Assembly: GCF_000002235.5 (NCBI RefSeq)
Contig: NW_022145542.1
Coordinates: 1,144,501 to 1,208,500 of the forward strand
Direction: 5' to 3'
DNA length: 64,000 nucleotides
From: Strongylocentrotus purpuratus
Lineage: Eukaryota; Echinodermata; Echinoidea; Camarodonta; Strongylocentrotidae
Below the pieces are notes generated by a model, which saw only the letters and a program-made list of their open reading frames with translations, did no database searches and had not been told where the DNA came from. Below are positions 53,765 to 64,000 of this stretch, in pieces. Position 1 is the stretch's first letter. Each line of letters starts with the position of its first letter. The position numbers were made by a program, and so were the translations under genes.

Positions 53765-55173
53765 GAGAGATTGTAATGTTAGCTATTATAGATTACATAC
53801 TTGCTTTGAAAAACAAAGAGGAATAATTTCTTTTTTTTTAAATCAGATTTGTCTTATACTGAAAAGAGAAGAAGAATGATCTTCAAAAATATAGATTATA
53901 AGGAAAAGAAAGAGACACAAAATTGATATGTAAGATTAAACTCTAAATACACACCATCTTGTTTTAAAAATGTATTGAAATATGTGACATAAATTAGGCA
54001 ATTAACTTTTTATAAGCTGATATAAGTATGATTTCAATTTAGAAATGGAGGTTGGATAGATTTAGGTCGATGTCAAAAATGGGAATATATAGTAGCAGTA
54101 TAAGGTGTCATAGGTGATTCATATTGTCTTTTTTTTTCTTTCTTTGAACTAGCCGATTCCTTTGATATTCTGATGGAGGAGCGGGTCACATCTTTCCCAT
54201 TCAATGTCTTTAACAATCCCATGTACCTGGGCTCAACTCTGGAGTATGTAGGAGCTTCACTTGTGTAAGTTCTCTTTTATTACTCTCTTGATAAAACATC
54301 TGACATAGCCTGTTGCTTGCATTAAATTGAAATAAAATCTTTGTTAATTAAGAAATATATATATAGATAAATGCAGGTAGTCATGAAAACATCAATTGAT
54401 ATTACAGAAACAAATTGTTGGTGTTTGATCTTTCTGTCCTTGTCATTTGATTTCCCTTGTGTTCAAACACAGATATTATTCCATGTCTTTGAATTTCAAT
54501 TTATGAAATAAGTGTTTATTCTGGGGGGTGTTTCACAAAGAATCCGAGTCAAACTTAATTCTAAGTTGGACTTAAACATTATGGAGAGCCATTTGTAACC
54601 TTACAAAAAAAATATATTCAAAAGCAAAAATTCAATTATTTTAGACTTTTCATAAATTCTACCCCAAGAACATGAAATCTCCTTGATAATAGAAAATATG
54701 AATCATTTGAATCAACATTTTAGAAAAACTTTTACAATTTTTTTTTAAAGATGCTAATGGCTTTCCATAATTGTTAAGTCCAAATTAGAGATAAGTTCAA
54801 CTTAGGATCTTTGTGAAACACCCCCTGATCAATTGGAATCTAGTCAAATAATGATCTAGAAAAAAAGGGGGGAAATGATGTTAAGAGTTAATTAATACCT
54901 TAAAGATTTTATATCTTGAATATATTTGAAAGCAATACACTAAAAGTGATTCAAATTTGAATTGTTCAGAACAATAATTGTACCTTTTTCAAAGACAGAC
55001 ATTTTAAAGATGTTTTTGTTTTGTATCTCTTTTACAGGGCAGCTAGTCCGACTGGTATGGTACTGTCTGCATTGATAGGTGCTATGTATCTCATAGCTCT
55101 GCACTTTGAAGAGCCTTTCACAGCCATGATCTATGCTGACAAAGCAAATCAAAATATTCGCAAAGAGAACTAG
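52271..55173 (+). CDS. Phosphatidylethanolamine N-methyltransferase-like, copy 2 (partial)
   Basis: Four exons (52271-52386, 53251-53396, 54153-54264, 55038-55173) with the same lengths and phases as copy 1 and GT-AG borders; 169 residues plus stop. The protein keeps ILMEERVTSFPFNVF, NNPMY.GST, ASPTGM and HFEEPFTAMIY, so the EE pair is present, but GDYFG is replaced by ADSFD, NPMYWGS by NPMYLGS and the SSFFALGF helix by TWAIVALNF. It is a tandem paralogue in the PEMT family; substrate and activity may differ. The first coding exon was not recognised. Confidence 0.88.
53251..53396 (+). CDS. PEMT-like copy 2, second recognised exon
   Basis: Acceptor cttgaattag, donor gtgagt; codes a membrane segment ending VALNFYGYGFG. 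Confidence 0.88.
53397..54152 (+). repeat. Intron with GGGA and GA microsatellites and a repeat tail
   Basis: (GGGA)n at 53479-53530, GA tracts to 53770, and at 53598-53650 an AAT-repeat followed by ttggatttatatagcaccttt, the tail of a dispersed repeat common in marine deuterostomes as I recall. Confidence 0.8.
54153..54264 (+). CDS. PEMT-like copy 2, third recognised exon
   Basis: Acceptor ctttgaactag, donor gtaagt; codes DSFDILMEERVTSFPFNVF through ASLV. Confidence 0.9.
54523..54825. mobile_element. MITE with GGGGGTGTTTCACAAAG ends
   Basis: Inverted arms of about 60-70 bp: GGGGGGTGTTTCACAAAG and aagttggacttaa on the left, and the complement of the same on the right, with tggctttccataat/attatggagagcca facing inside. 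It sits in the last intron of copy 2. A relative lies at 61508-61662. Confidence 0.7.
55038..55173 (+). CDS. PEMT-like copy 2, last exon
   Basis: Acceptor tcttttacag; codes AASPTGMVLSALIGAMYLI and HFEEPFTAMIYADK, stop at 55171-55173. Confidence 0.9.
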
Positions 55174-56119
55174 GTCTTTCTCGTGGAGAAGGGTAAATGA
55201 TTCATCTTAGGAACCGGCGGTATAAACGATAGCATCACCGTAATTCTCAAGATTTAAAGTGTACTGTGTTTTACCTTTCAACAAAAAAATTGGAAAAAAA
55301 ATTAAAATAAAAATTGTTTCAAAATTAGCAATAGCATGACTTAATCTTGATGCTGATACTAAATGATAAGGCTTGGCTAAAGGATTGATTCATTATGCAT
55401 ATATTTAAAGTACAATGGGGATAATCTTGTTCCAGTCTTGTTTGATGGTAGGCCTACTTAGCCAGAAATAATATATATAATACATAATGATATATATGAT
55501 GATATAATAATATAATTATATAATTATATAAATGATAATATATATAAAATTTTCTTATTTTCTCAATCTTATGGCAGTGGCTAGTGAGATAGTTTTTGAG
55601 TAGTATAATCATGAGTCTAATCAGCTCAGGTCTTCATGTGCAGTGATAAACCAAGCTAGATCACTTTTCTTTGCAAGGGTGGTTTAGAATTCAGAAATTT
55701 AATTCAGTTATTGTTTGGTGATATATAATTATGATTTCATTAAATTCAAAATTCTGATGTTAAAGAGTACCAATCACCTAAAAATATAATTTGTTTATAA
55801 CTGGAATGTATAAAATTGCTGTTAAAAAACCAAACTTGGACTCTGTGCGGGGCCTTATTTTATGCAAAATAGAATACTTTAAAAATAAAATTATTTGAAG
55901 AGAGGGACAAAAGCAAAATCAATTATAACTTATAGTGTTATCACATTGATAAAACAATATAACACTTGTGCAAGCAGTGAACAGGAGTGGGTCCAGTAGT
56001 GTATGCACAAGTCGCTTTTATATTAATTGAGAGTGTATCTGGACTTGCAAAATTTCTTTACAGAAGTTATTTTTGCAGCTCATATTTTAAATATGTATCA
56101 TTATGAAAGGGAACTACTT
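55174..56119 (+). other. 3' region of PEMT-like copy 2
   Basis: AT-rich, TATA-type simple repeats near 55470-55550, and a 60-base dispersed repeat at 55912-55973 (caattataacttatagtg, then aacaatataacact) that recurs at 60849-60909 and can fold on itself. Confidence 0.5.
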
Positions 56120-56470
56120 AATATAAAACTAAATAGTACACTTTATGCTCCAATTGATAGGTGCTAATACCATGAAGTTTTCTTCCTACACTTATCTATA
56201 CCAGTTAAAGTGATATAATGTGTGTGATGACAATGTGTGTGATGATAATAATATTTGAGATATTTGCTAGAGAAACAAGTATACATATAAAACTAAATAG
56301 TACACTTTAAGTGATGTTTTTTGATGTTATGCTCCAATTGATAGGTGCTAATACCATGAAGTTTTCTTCCTACACTTATCTATACCAGTTAAAGTGATGT
56401 AATGTGTGTGATGACAATGTGTGTGATGACAATGATATTTGAGATATTTGGTTGAGCAAAAAGTGTTTGA
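56120..56470. repeat. Tandem duplication, about 184-bp period
   Basis: A block with aaaactaaatagtacactt and tgctccaattgataggtgc occurs at 56121/56146 and again at 56287/56330. Confidence 0.85.
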
Positions 56471-58779
56471 TTTATTCACCCTTCAGGCAAGTGTTGACTC
56501 AAGACTTCGCATTACCCAATATAATTTTTTTAAACAATTTGGTACCAATCAATGAATGGCTAGCATGTATAGGGAAAAAATAATTAACTCTGCTTGTTCT
56601 GCAGTTGATCAACTGAGACAATTAATCTTTTATTTTTCACATGTCTGAGAACAATTGCTTTCTGGAATGCACTTTTCAATTTCAACTTGGAGTTACCCTA
56701 CTTGCTTTTTTTGTGTGTGACAAGATTTTGTTTGGAATTAATGAACCTAGAAGTCAAGTCTCAAGCCTCTTTGGCATTTCATGTTCTTACATTACTTGGC
56801 AAACATTTTATTTTGCAATGTAAATATTAAGATGTCAGTCCCAGACTGAAACAGTTTATATATTATATTGTGTCATACAAGTCCACTGAGGAATTTATTG
56901 CAAAGATGAGAAAAACAAAATTGAGAAGCATATGACAATAGCCGTTTATGACATTTACATGTTGTGTCTTGTGATGTTTTTTGTTCTGTCATAAAAATGA
57001 ATAAATGTCAGATTATATATCGTGTTAAAATGAATGACACTGTCTTTTTAAAGTTCAAAAGATGTGTAAAACAGCAGTATTGTTTATTTTTTACAAAACA
57101 AATGTAACACATGTTTTGTATTTTTTATGTTGATGTTCTGACAAATAAAACCTTTCAGGATTTAAAAAAAATGTTTGAATTTGAATTTGAATTTGATTGG
57201 TACCTACGCCGAATGAAATGCATCTATCACTTAATATGAAAGTGTTCCATTTCATGAAAGGAAATATTAAAAAATACTTCATATAAAACCATGATTTTTA
57301 TTTTCACAGAAAATGGAATTTTAATTTTTAATTTGAGGTTAAGAATTGAGGCCCTTGCTCTCGATCCAGAGAATACCCAGACATTAAAATCTTTATTGAT
57401 GTGGATGGAGTTAAATGGCAATCATTAGTTGTTTAAAATGTGCCTGCAATGTGCAATCGGCCAATCAAATGCAAAGGTTATATATATGCATTATGTAAAT
57501 TGATAATACAGGCATAGTCCTTTTTGTTACATAGTGGTACTTCTGGAATAAAGATAATGCCCAAATTTCTTCTGACATCAATTCTTTCAGATGTGATGAA
57601 GTGGATGCAAAATGGATGGTGCTATTTACCAGTAATGTTCAAACTTCAAACTTCCTCACTCTGTATTTTTGTTTTATGAAGCATTTTGTTCGTTATTTGT
57701 ACTTCTACTCAGTACTGTACAGTTTGGAGACCATATTTTGATTCTGTAATTATATGTGTACGTCGCACAAGCAGTATTATCCTTTGTAACATGTTACATA
57801 TCTTGTGATAAGTTTATGTAAAATTGAAAATACTATTAGTCTTGATTAAATGCTGACTGATTTGTCAAAATAAAACAATCATTCATCGATACGATTATGC
57901 CCAAATCTTTATTCAAATTTTTGAATTTAAAAAAATGTATATGTTTTTATATTTTTTAAACATTAACCGGTACTCGCCTAGTGTATTGTTTTGATTTCAA
58001 AGCACTACTTTTCACTCTTTTAAATTAATCAGTCCATGCATATGTGCGGCCCATACAAATGCTGGTGGATATACCTTTTTGTCAACCATAGACATACATG
58101 TACCTTTTAGAGTTTTTGAATTATTTGTATCATAATGGCAATATGCCTAGAATTTCACATAACTTGTAATTTTGGTATCCTCAATAAGAAGAGATACATA
58201 AATTCTTCAGTTACTTGAATGTGTGAAGCCGAGTGTTGGTGAAAGTTGGTGTGTTAATTTTTTTAATTTTTAAAATGAATTATCTGATAGTTGAATAAAC
58301 CTGTGAAAGTAGGAAACAGAAACACACAACCCCAGAGAGTTTGCTATAAAATATCTGTATTTTCAAGGAGTTCTTAGTCTCCAGTTCTAGAATTTTTCCC
58401 TCAATGATAAATTTATCAGTAAATGACAAATTCACTCAATTATGAATATCTTGCAGAAGAAATTGTATCTAAAAATTACAATTCATAGATGACCTTTTGG
58501 GACTCACAAAGGAAAAGTATTTGAAGAAGGTAAGAGTTGGCCTTTATTGTCGTCTTATAATTTTCAAAGCTAATACTTTTAAAGAAATATACAAATATAG
58601 TTTCATTTATCCGAGACCAAGCAGATGCACTAAGAAGTCATATTTTCAATAAATCTTTTACCTTAAGCAAAGCTGGTACGATTGATTACTTTTAGTGGAC
58701 AGATTTCCCAAACTTTAGCTCTCTTCTATTTTTTAAATTTTTATTATAAATATGCCATTCCCCATCAGTCTATCTGTCT
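56471..58779. other. No gene seen
   Basis: AT-rich. 57172-57193 is a GAATTT microsatellite following aataaaacc, resembling a LINE 3' end. No exon is recognised. Confidence 0.45.
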
Positions 58780-58925
58780 CCCTCTCTCTGTTATCTGTCT
58801 CCCCTCTCTCTCTCTCTCTCTCTCTCTTTCTCTGTATCTGTCTCCCTCTCTCTGTACCTGTCTCACTCCCTCACATTCTCTGTATGCCCCCCCTTCTCTC
58901 TCTCACTCTATCTGTCTCTCTTAAT
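58780..58925. repeat. CT microsatellite
   Basis: Interrupted CT/CTGT repeats. Confidence 0.9.
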
Positions 58926-59099
58926 ATACAAGTGCTCTTTTCTTACTATCACAAAATTTGCCTTCCTCTCTCCGCAACCACTCCAGTTGTGTAATTTAAA
59001 CAAGTGGCCTGAGCAAAAATCCTACAAATACACTGTCTCAACCCAACATACAAGAAATTAATTGAAGGGTCTTGCCTGTTATTCTTCTTCTCTCATGAC

Positions 59100-59107
59100 T
59101 CCCCCCC

Positions 59108-59143
<36 letters not shown>
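59100..59143. repeat. C-run and CT microsatellite
   Basis: About 20 C followed by about 12 CT units. Confidence 0.95.
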
Positions 59144-61507
59144 ATACATATCAAATGAAATTAACCTTGTCAAGCATTCAGGGTAGGTAAAAAGAGATGG
59201 CACATTTATTTCCTAAACGAGAAGCATATATACATTTGAAAGATGCTGGGTTGATACCAAACAGACAGATTCTTCTTAAAAGACTAACAAAAATAAGATT
59301 TAAAAAAAAGGAAATCATGAAATATTATTTAAAATTTACAGGAGGAATAATAGTTGGGGTAGAATACAGGCTCACAGAAGTTGGGGCCAATCTTTTTGTA
59401 AAATGGAAGTTTCAAATCCAGACATATTTTTGATGACAATGATTTAAAAAAAATTGTTTCAAAACAAAAGGCTGACCAGTTATTGTTTTGTGTGTATGCA
59501 GTAGTTTTTAAGTACTGAGCCTTGATGTGGTCCAGGCCAATTAAATTGTCTACATGTACGTTGCTTATCGATGCAATGTGATGGAGAAAATGCAGAAAGT
59601 ATTACAATTAAATTAATAACTCGCCCTTTACTTTACTTGGTAATCTAACCTCTTTTCTCTTGACAGTGATAATCTGAGATGTTCTAAATATTTGGCAATT
59701 GCTTTTGAGTAACCATTTTAAAGACAAAATGGATTGATTACTTAGATAACCTGCTTCACATCAAGTGCTTTACACCTAAGAGATTTTATCTTTGCACAAA
59801 TTCATTGTTTTTCATAAAAAGGAATTTGATGACAGCTTTTTCAGAATCTTATTCCCCTTTCGCATGGATGCTAATTGTGTAAATATCTGAATGATATGGA
59901 CATTACATGATTTGAATTGAAAGATCTGGCCATCTTTTATCTGAAAGATATGAGGGGTGAATTTGACAATGGAAAGCACAAATAATATGGTTATTCCTCG
60001 TATAGAGAGACAGAGAGAAATAAAAAATTAATCATCTACAAAAATATCTACTAGATTCTACAGATTACTACCATGTTAAAAACATAAAAATCAAAATTGC
60101 TTGGCCATTCATTCACCAGTATGAGATCATTTATCAATAATGATATAAAAATGGCCTTTTCCTTTCTGTACCAGCCAACATGGCTTATTCTTCATAGCTT
60201 GAAAGTGTCATAATCCAAGATAGCAAGAGAGAAGAAGCATCTAACATGTTTTAAAACTTAAAACACAATGAAGGAGATAAAAAGAAGAGCATTTAACAAC
60301 ACATAAGAAGAAAGCACATTTCTACAAAAGTTACAGGACAGAGCAAGAACAAAATTCCCGAAACCTTGATTTAGAGTGTGCCTATCTCTTCATTTACCTG
60401 GTCATAAATAAGTTAACCCCTTCTCGGGTTAGAGTCACAAAATATATTCCAAATCGACATCATCTGTCTCCTCTATCTGTATCTCTCTCTCTTAATGAGA
60501 TAGGGAGACAGAAGAAATTTCTCATCGTAAGTCATTCATCATCTAAATGAAACAATAATCTACAACATTTACAGTTGTAATACATACACAAGCATCTTAG
60601 CAAAAAATCACTCATGTCATAATCTACACTTATTAATCAATGTAGCGACTAACTACTGGAGGTTCCTTTCCCCTTTCACCTTTGCAGCAAAAAAGAAAAA
60701 AGAAAAAGGTAATAAAAAGAAGAGAGAACGGAGCATTATTATGATGGACCCTCGAGATTTAGAAAACTGCACTTTTTGTTTCCCTCTAAGAAATACATGT
60801 CTGTACAATCATAATACTATCAGGCTTATCCCAAATAAAATTGAGTAAAAGCAAAATCAATTATAACTTATAGTGTTATCACATTGAAAAAACAATATAA
60901 CACTTATGAACAATAACATTAATTAAACAAAATCGATCTCATAAATATTCATTTTCATTTTTTTCCCTTAAATTTCTGCTAAGCAAAAAAAAAAGACATA
61001 AGTGAAATCCTTATGCACTAAATGCATGGACATATCATATGGAATGTGATTTGTCAATTTCATGAGATGATTGTATCAAAATTATTGAGATAAATTGCAA
61101 ATTTTGAGCATTAATCTTTAAAAAATAAATTAAAAAAAAACATTGCAAAGCAAGGCAAAGAGAGGGTAGTTTTTATGTTATTAAATTGGAGCAATAGTTT
61201 CAACAATTTCAGTCCCATATTTCATGAGTACCAATGAATCAAACATCTTGTGACAAACTTGGTGATTTATCTGAATGTAGCAAAAGGCCTCTAGGAAAAT
61301 GAACAGTGATCATGAATAAAAGGTCGTAAAGTAAAAATGGAAAAGGGTTTTTATCTCTACTTTTAATGGCAATTTTGGTGTCTTCAGAAGAGTTTCTAGG
61401 AAAGCAGACAGAGTATGTCAGGAGAGATTTATACCATTCTTTTGGTAAATATAGACTTTGGAAAAAACTTGGATTTGTATGGGATCAAATCTCTGTTTTT
61501 TTAATCC
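59144..61507. other. No gene seen
   Basis: AT-rich; includes the second copy of the 60-base dispersed repeat at 60849-60909. A possible part of the 3'UTR of the minus-strand gene cannot be separated from spacer. Confidence 0.45.
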
Positions 61508-61662
61508 TGGGACCCGTTTCACAAAGCCTTTTTTCAATGACAAATGACAAAAATCAGTGACAAATCTGTTGATAACCAATCAGAAGCAAGGATTTCAGTA
61601 GCTTATAACACAAACTGTCATTTGTCACTGATGACAAGTTTTGTGAAACGCCCCCCTGGACA
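61508..61662. mobile_element. MITE with GTTTCACAAA ends
   Basis: Left end GACCCGTTTCACAAAGCC and complement of the right end GGGGCGTTTCACAAAACTTG, with tgacaaatgacaaaa / ctgtcatttgtcact arms inside. Same terminal word as the MITE at 54523-54825. Confidence 0.65.
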
Positions 61663-61870
61663 ATGGGTAGACCCTGGTATGAACTTCCTCCTGATATGAC
61701 AACCAAATTTGAACAGTAGACAAATAAACAAATAATTATACCACTGAAATCATAAATACAACTTGAAAAGAAAGCAATACTGGACAATGTAACTCAATAA
61801 TTTGGGATGTGAAAAGGCTACTACTCGAGCTGAATTATTCTCAATGATTGATAAAGAGCTTTCTCTCAAG

Positions 61871-62074
61871 ATACATGATCATATCTTTGAATAATTTAAA
61901 TATAAAATCAGGGTCAATGAAAACGTCATTATGCACTAGATGACATGTAAATTAATTAAACTGCATTATAAGGTACATGATGAAATCTTTAAATAATTTA
62001 AATATAAAATCAGGGTCAATGAAAAAGTGATTATTCACTAAATGACATGTAAATTAATTAAACTGCATTATATT
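61871..62074. repeat. Tandem duplication, 102-bp period
   Basis: A unit including tttaaatataaaatcagg and gacatgtaaattaattaaac is present twice in a row with few differences. Confidence 0.9.
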
Positions 62075-63782
62075 ACTTCATAATGATTAGGTCTAACAAT
62101 GTACACTGCCTAATTACCTCATTTCATATTTATTCTTATTAGAAAGGAGATATTCGTCCAACATAATGGTAGATTAACAGGAGGTCAAGGTTTTGACTTT
62201 TGACATTCTTCTCTTTCTTTACCCCCTCTCTTTAAATAATTTCATTTTTAAAGTATTCTATTTTGAACACTCTAAGCATTTCTGCCAAAGTTTGTCAACC
62301 ACAATTATTAATTCCAATCTTTATTTCTGAGCCTCTACAGTTGTTAACTTGTCTCGTGAAACTCAACACGGCTCTAGATTTGATCATTTGACCAAACTTA
62401 TGGATCATGTGACTACTGTGTGCCATCATGTGACTATCATGTTGTGACCTTTGGTGACCTCATTTTAGGAGTGAGTTGCTATCCCAAGTAAGCATTACAG
62501 TTGGCAGCCAACCCAGGAGAAATTTAGACTGGATATAAGAAGCAGCGTGAGAGCTATGGCAGTTATTATGAATTCATGGGCAGGGAAGAATATCAATGCA
62601 CTCAGGATAGCAACATCATTTACCACCAAATTTTGGAGCTAAAGTTAGAATCATGTGTTTTAAATACAAGATTGCACCGTCTGTTGAACAAGAAAAAGTT
62701 TAAATGAGCAACAACATAGCAATGCTGACCTAACAAACACAAACTTAATGATAAAAGAGAGAATAAATGACAAAACGTATACACCCTCTTGAGAAAGAAA
62801 TGGTTGATAGTACATTGAGACTAGGCAACGGAAAACAAATAATGAGCACCGAAACATTTCAAAAGGGAGAAACTGAAGGGGAATTCAAGTGACTACTATT
62901 GTGCAGTGAAACATTTAATATAACAATTGTGATTACCCAGACACAGAAGAAATAAAATATTATTTTACAAAAAAATGATACAGCTGATCCAGATAAAGCT
63001 GGATGCAGAAATAAATCTGCCGTCACTACACCTTGTTGTTTTTTTTTTTCATGTTTTTTTTTTACTGGAAACTTTTTACAACTTTACAGTGAATAACAAG
63101 GTATGATGGCAAATGTACTCCTATTATGAAACATACAAGAGAACAAAAAGTAGAAGAAACCCAAATACTATGAAATGATATCTGCACACATGTTTCAGGG
63201 CTTTAAAAATAAAAGCCATCTGAAAAATTAGAAAGGTATCCTGTCGTGTCTTCATCCAAAAAAAGCTTAGTACCTTCACCGGATATCTGCACTACCCATT
63301 AACATCTCTTTTACCAAGGTTTCACCGACGACGTGAAACATTACAATCTATCCTTCTCTTCAATCATGATACTTTACAATAACAAGGAGAGACAGGAAAA
63401 CAATTCATTTTTCTTATACAAAAAATTCTCTCCTTCACAAATATAGAAGAGGTGTTTTCCAATCAAGTTAATGACTTCATCAATGTACATTACAGGCATA
63501 TATAATTAATAGACTTTTCGATAAAGCTGCACGGCTGCAATACATAGATGTGGTCTACCGGTACAGACCCGCGCGGGTGATCAAGGACATCAGAACAAAG
63601 TCAGTGAAAGTTGTTGGCAGTCTGAAACAAAACGACTTGGTCTTGGTTTTGTACTGCTTCCATGTATCCTTTGTCAAGGGGCGAGCTCACTTTATTCTAG
63701 TCACAGTAAGATAAAGAGTGATGCTCCACCTGGCGGTCAAGCGGGGTCTGTAGCGGCAGACTCACAAACGAGTGAGTGGCCG
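62075..63782 (-). other. Probable 3'UTR of the minus-strand gene
   Basis: No coding exon; it lies directly downstream of the stop of the partial gene below. How far the transcript extends cannot be told. Confidence 0.4.
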
Positions 63783-64000
63783 TTACTGTACAGCAATACT
63801 GTCATTATCCTCCGGCGTGAGTGGCTCTAACGGCTGGGCATTCGAGTGCGATAGGTGCGAGAGACCGCTCTTGGATATGTGATCTCCACCTCCCATAGAC
63901 GATGGGGAAGGGTTGAGGTCCATGGCTGACATGTGTCCCCCTCCCATAGAGCCCAGATTGGTCTGATGAGGGGCGCCATGGGACATGGAGTTGTCATAAA
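63783..64000 (-). CDS. Last coding exon of an unidentified gene (partial)
   Basis: An open frame enters from beyond the window edge and ends at a stop at 63783-63785; about 72 residues are visible. They are rich in Met, Gly, Ser and His (TNLGSMGGGHMSAMDLNPSP; SSMGGGDHISKSGLSHLSHS) and end EPLTPEDNDSIAVQ. Such low-complexity but non-repetitive tails are typical of transcription regulators, but I cannot name the family. Third-base choice and the clean open frame to the edge support coding. The gene converges on the PEMT pair. Confidence 0.6.
   Translation of the reverse strand, partial: YDNSMSHGAPHQTNLGSMGGGHMSAMDLNPSPSSMGGGDHISKSGLSHLSHSNAQPLEPLTPEDNDSIAVQ

Overview
This is eukaryotic, AT-rich, intron-bearing animal DNA full of mobile elements. 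A tRNA-like SINE ending in an ATT microsatellite, MITEs with GTTTCACAAAG ends, long CT/GA/TA tracts and a phosphatidylethanolamine N-methyltransferase (PEMT) gene pair suggest a marine deuterostome, most likely an echinoderm such as a sea urchin. That assignment is inference from remembered repeat families, not a database match.

Layout. 1-18.69 kb: no host coding exon recognised; microsatellites, SINE pieces, several MITE-like inverted-repeat elements, a microRNA-like foldback (15133-15216) and a GC-rich palindrome (17525-17618). 18698-39702: one 21-kb Polinton/Maverick with 124-bp terminal inverted repeats and a perfect 6-bp target duplication (GACCTG). It carries a core-like basic protein, a capsid protein, a cysteine protease, a packaging ATPase, protein-primed DNA polymerase B, several small accessory genes and a PC4-like single-strand DNA-binding protein; it has several breaks and is a fossil. 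Its polymerase gene is split by a 7.6-kb DNA transposon (28901-36524) that holds a Mutator-like transposase relic, large ACCATAG-based arrays and nested MITEs with clear target duplications. 40716-45808: a Ty3/Gypsy retrotransposon with identical 159-bp LTRs, a 5-bp target duplication and one uninterrupted Gag-Pol reading frame; it looks whole and very young. 45925-48834 and 52271-55173: two tandem PEMT copies on the + strand, each with four recognised exons of exactly the same four lengths (116, 146, 112, 136 nt); the short first coding exon of each copy was not found. A LINE relic and a CpG-rich patch lie between them. 55.2-63.8 kb: intergenic or 3'UTR sequence with MITEs and tandem duplications. 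63783 to the end: the last coding exon of an unidentified minus-strand gene.

How it fits together: the host content is the PEMT pair (endoplasmic reticulum phospholipid methylation) and a converging minus-strand gene. The 5' side of the first PEMT copy has taken successive insertions: Polinton, then a DNA transposon into the Polinton, then MITEs into that, plus an independent recent Gypsy insertion ending 111 bp before the first recognised PEMT exon.
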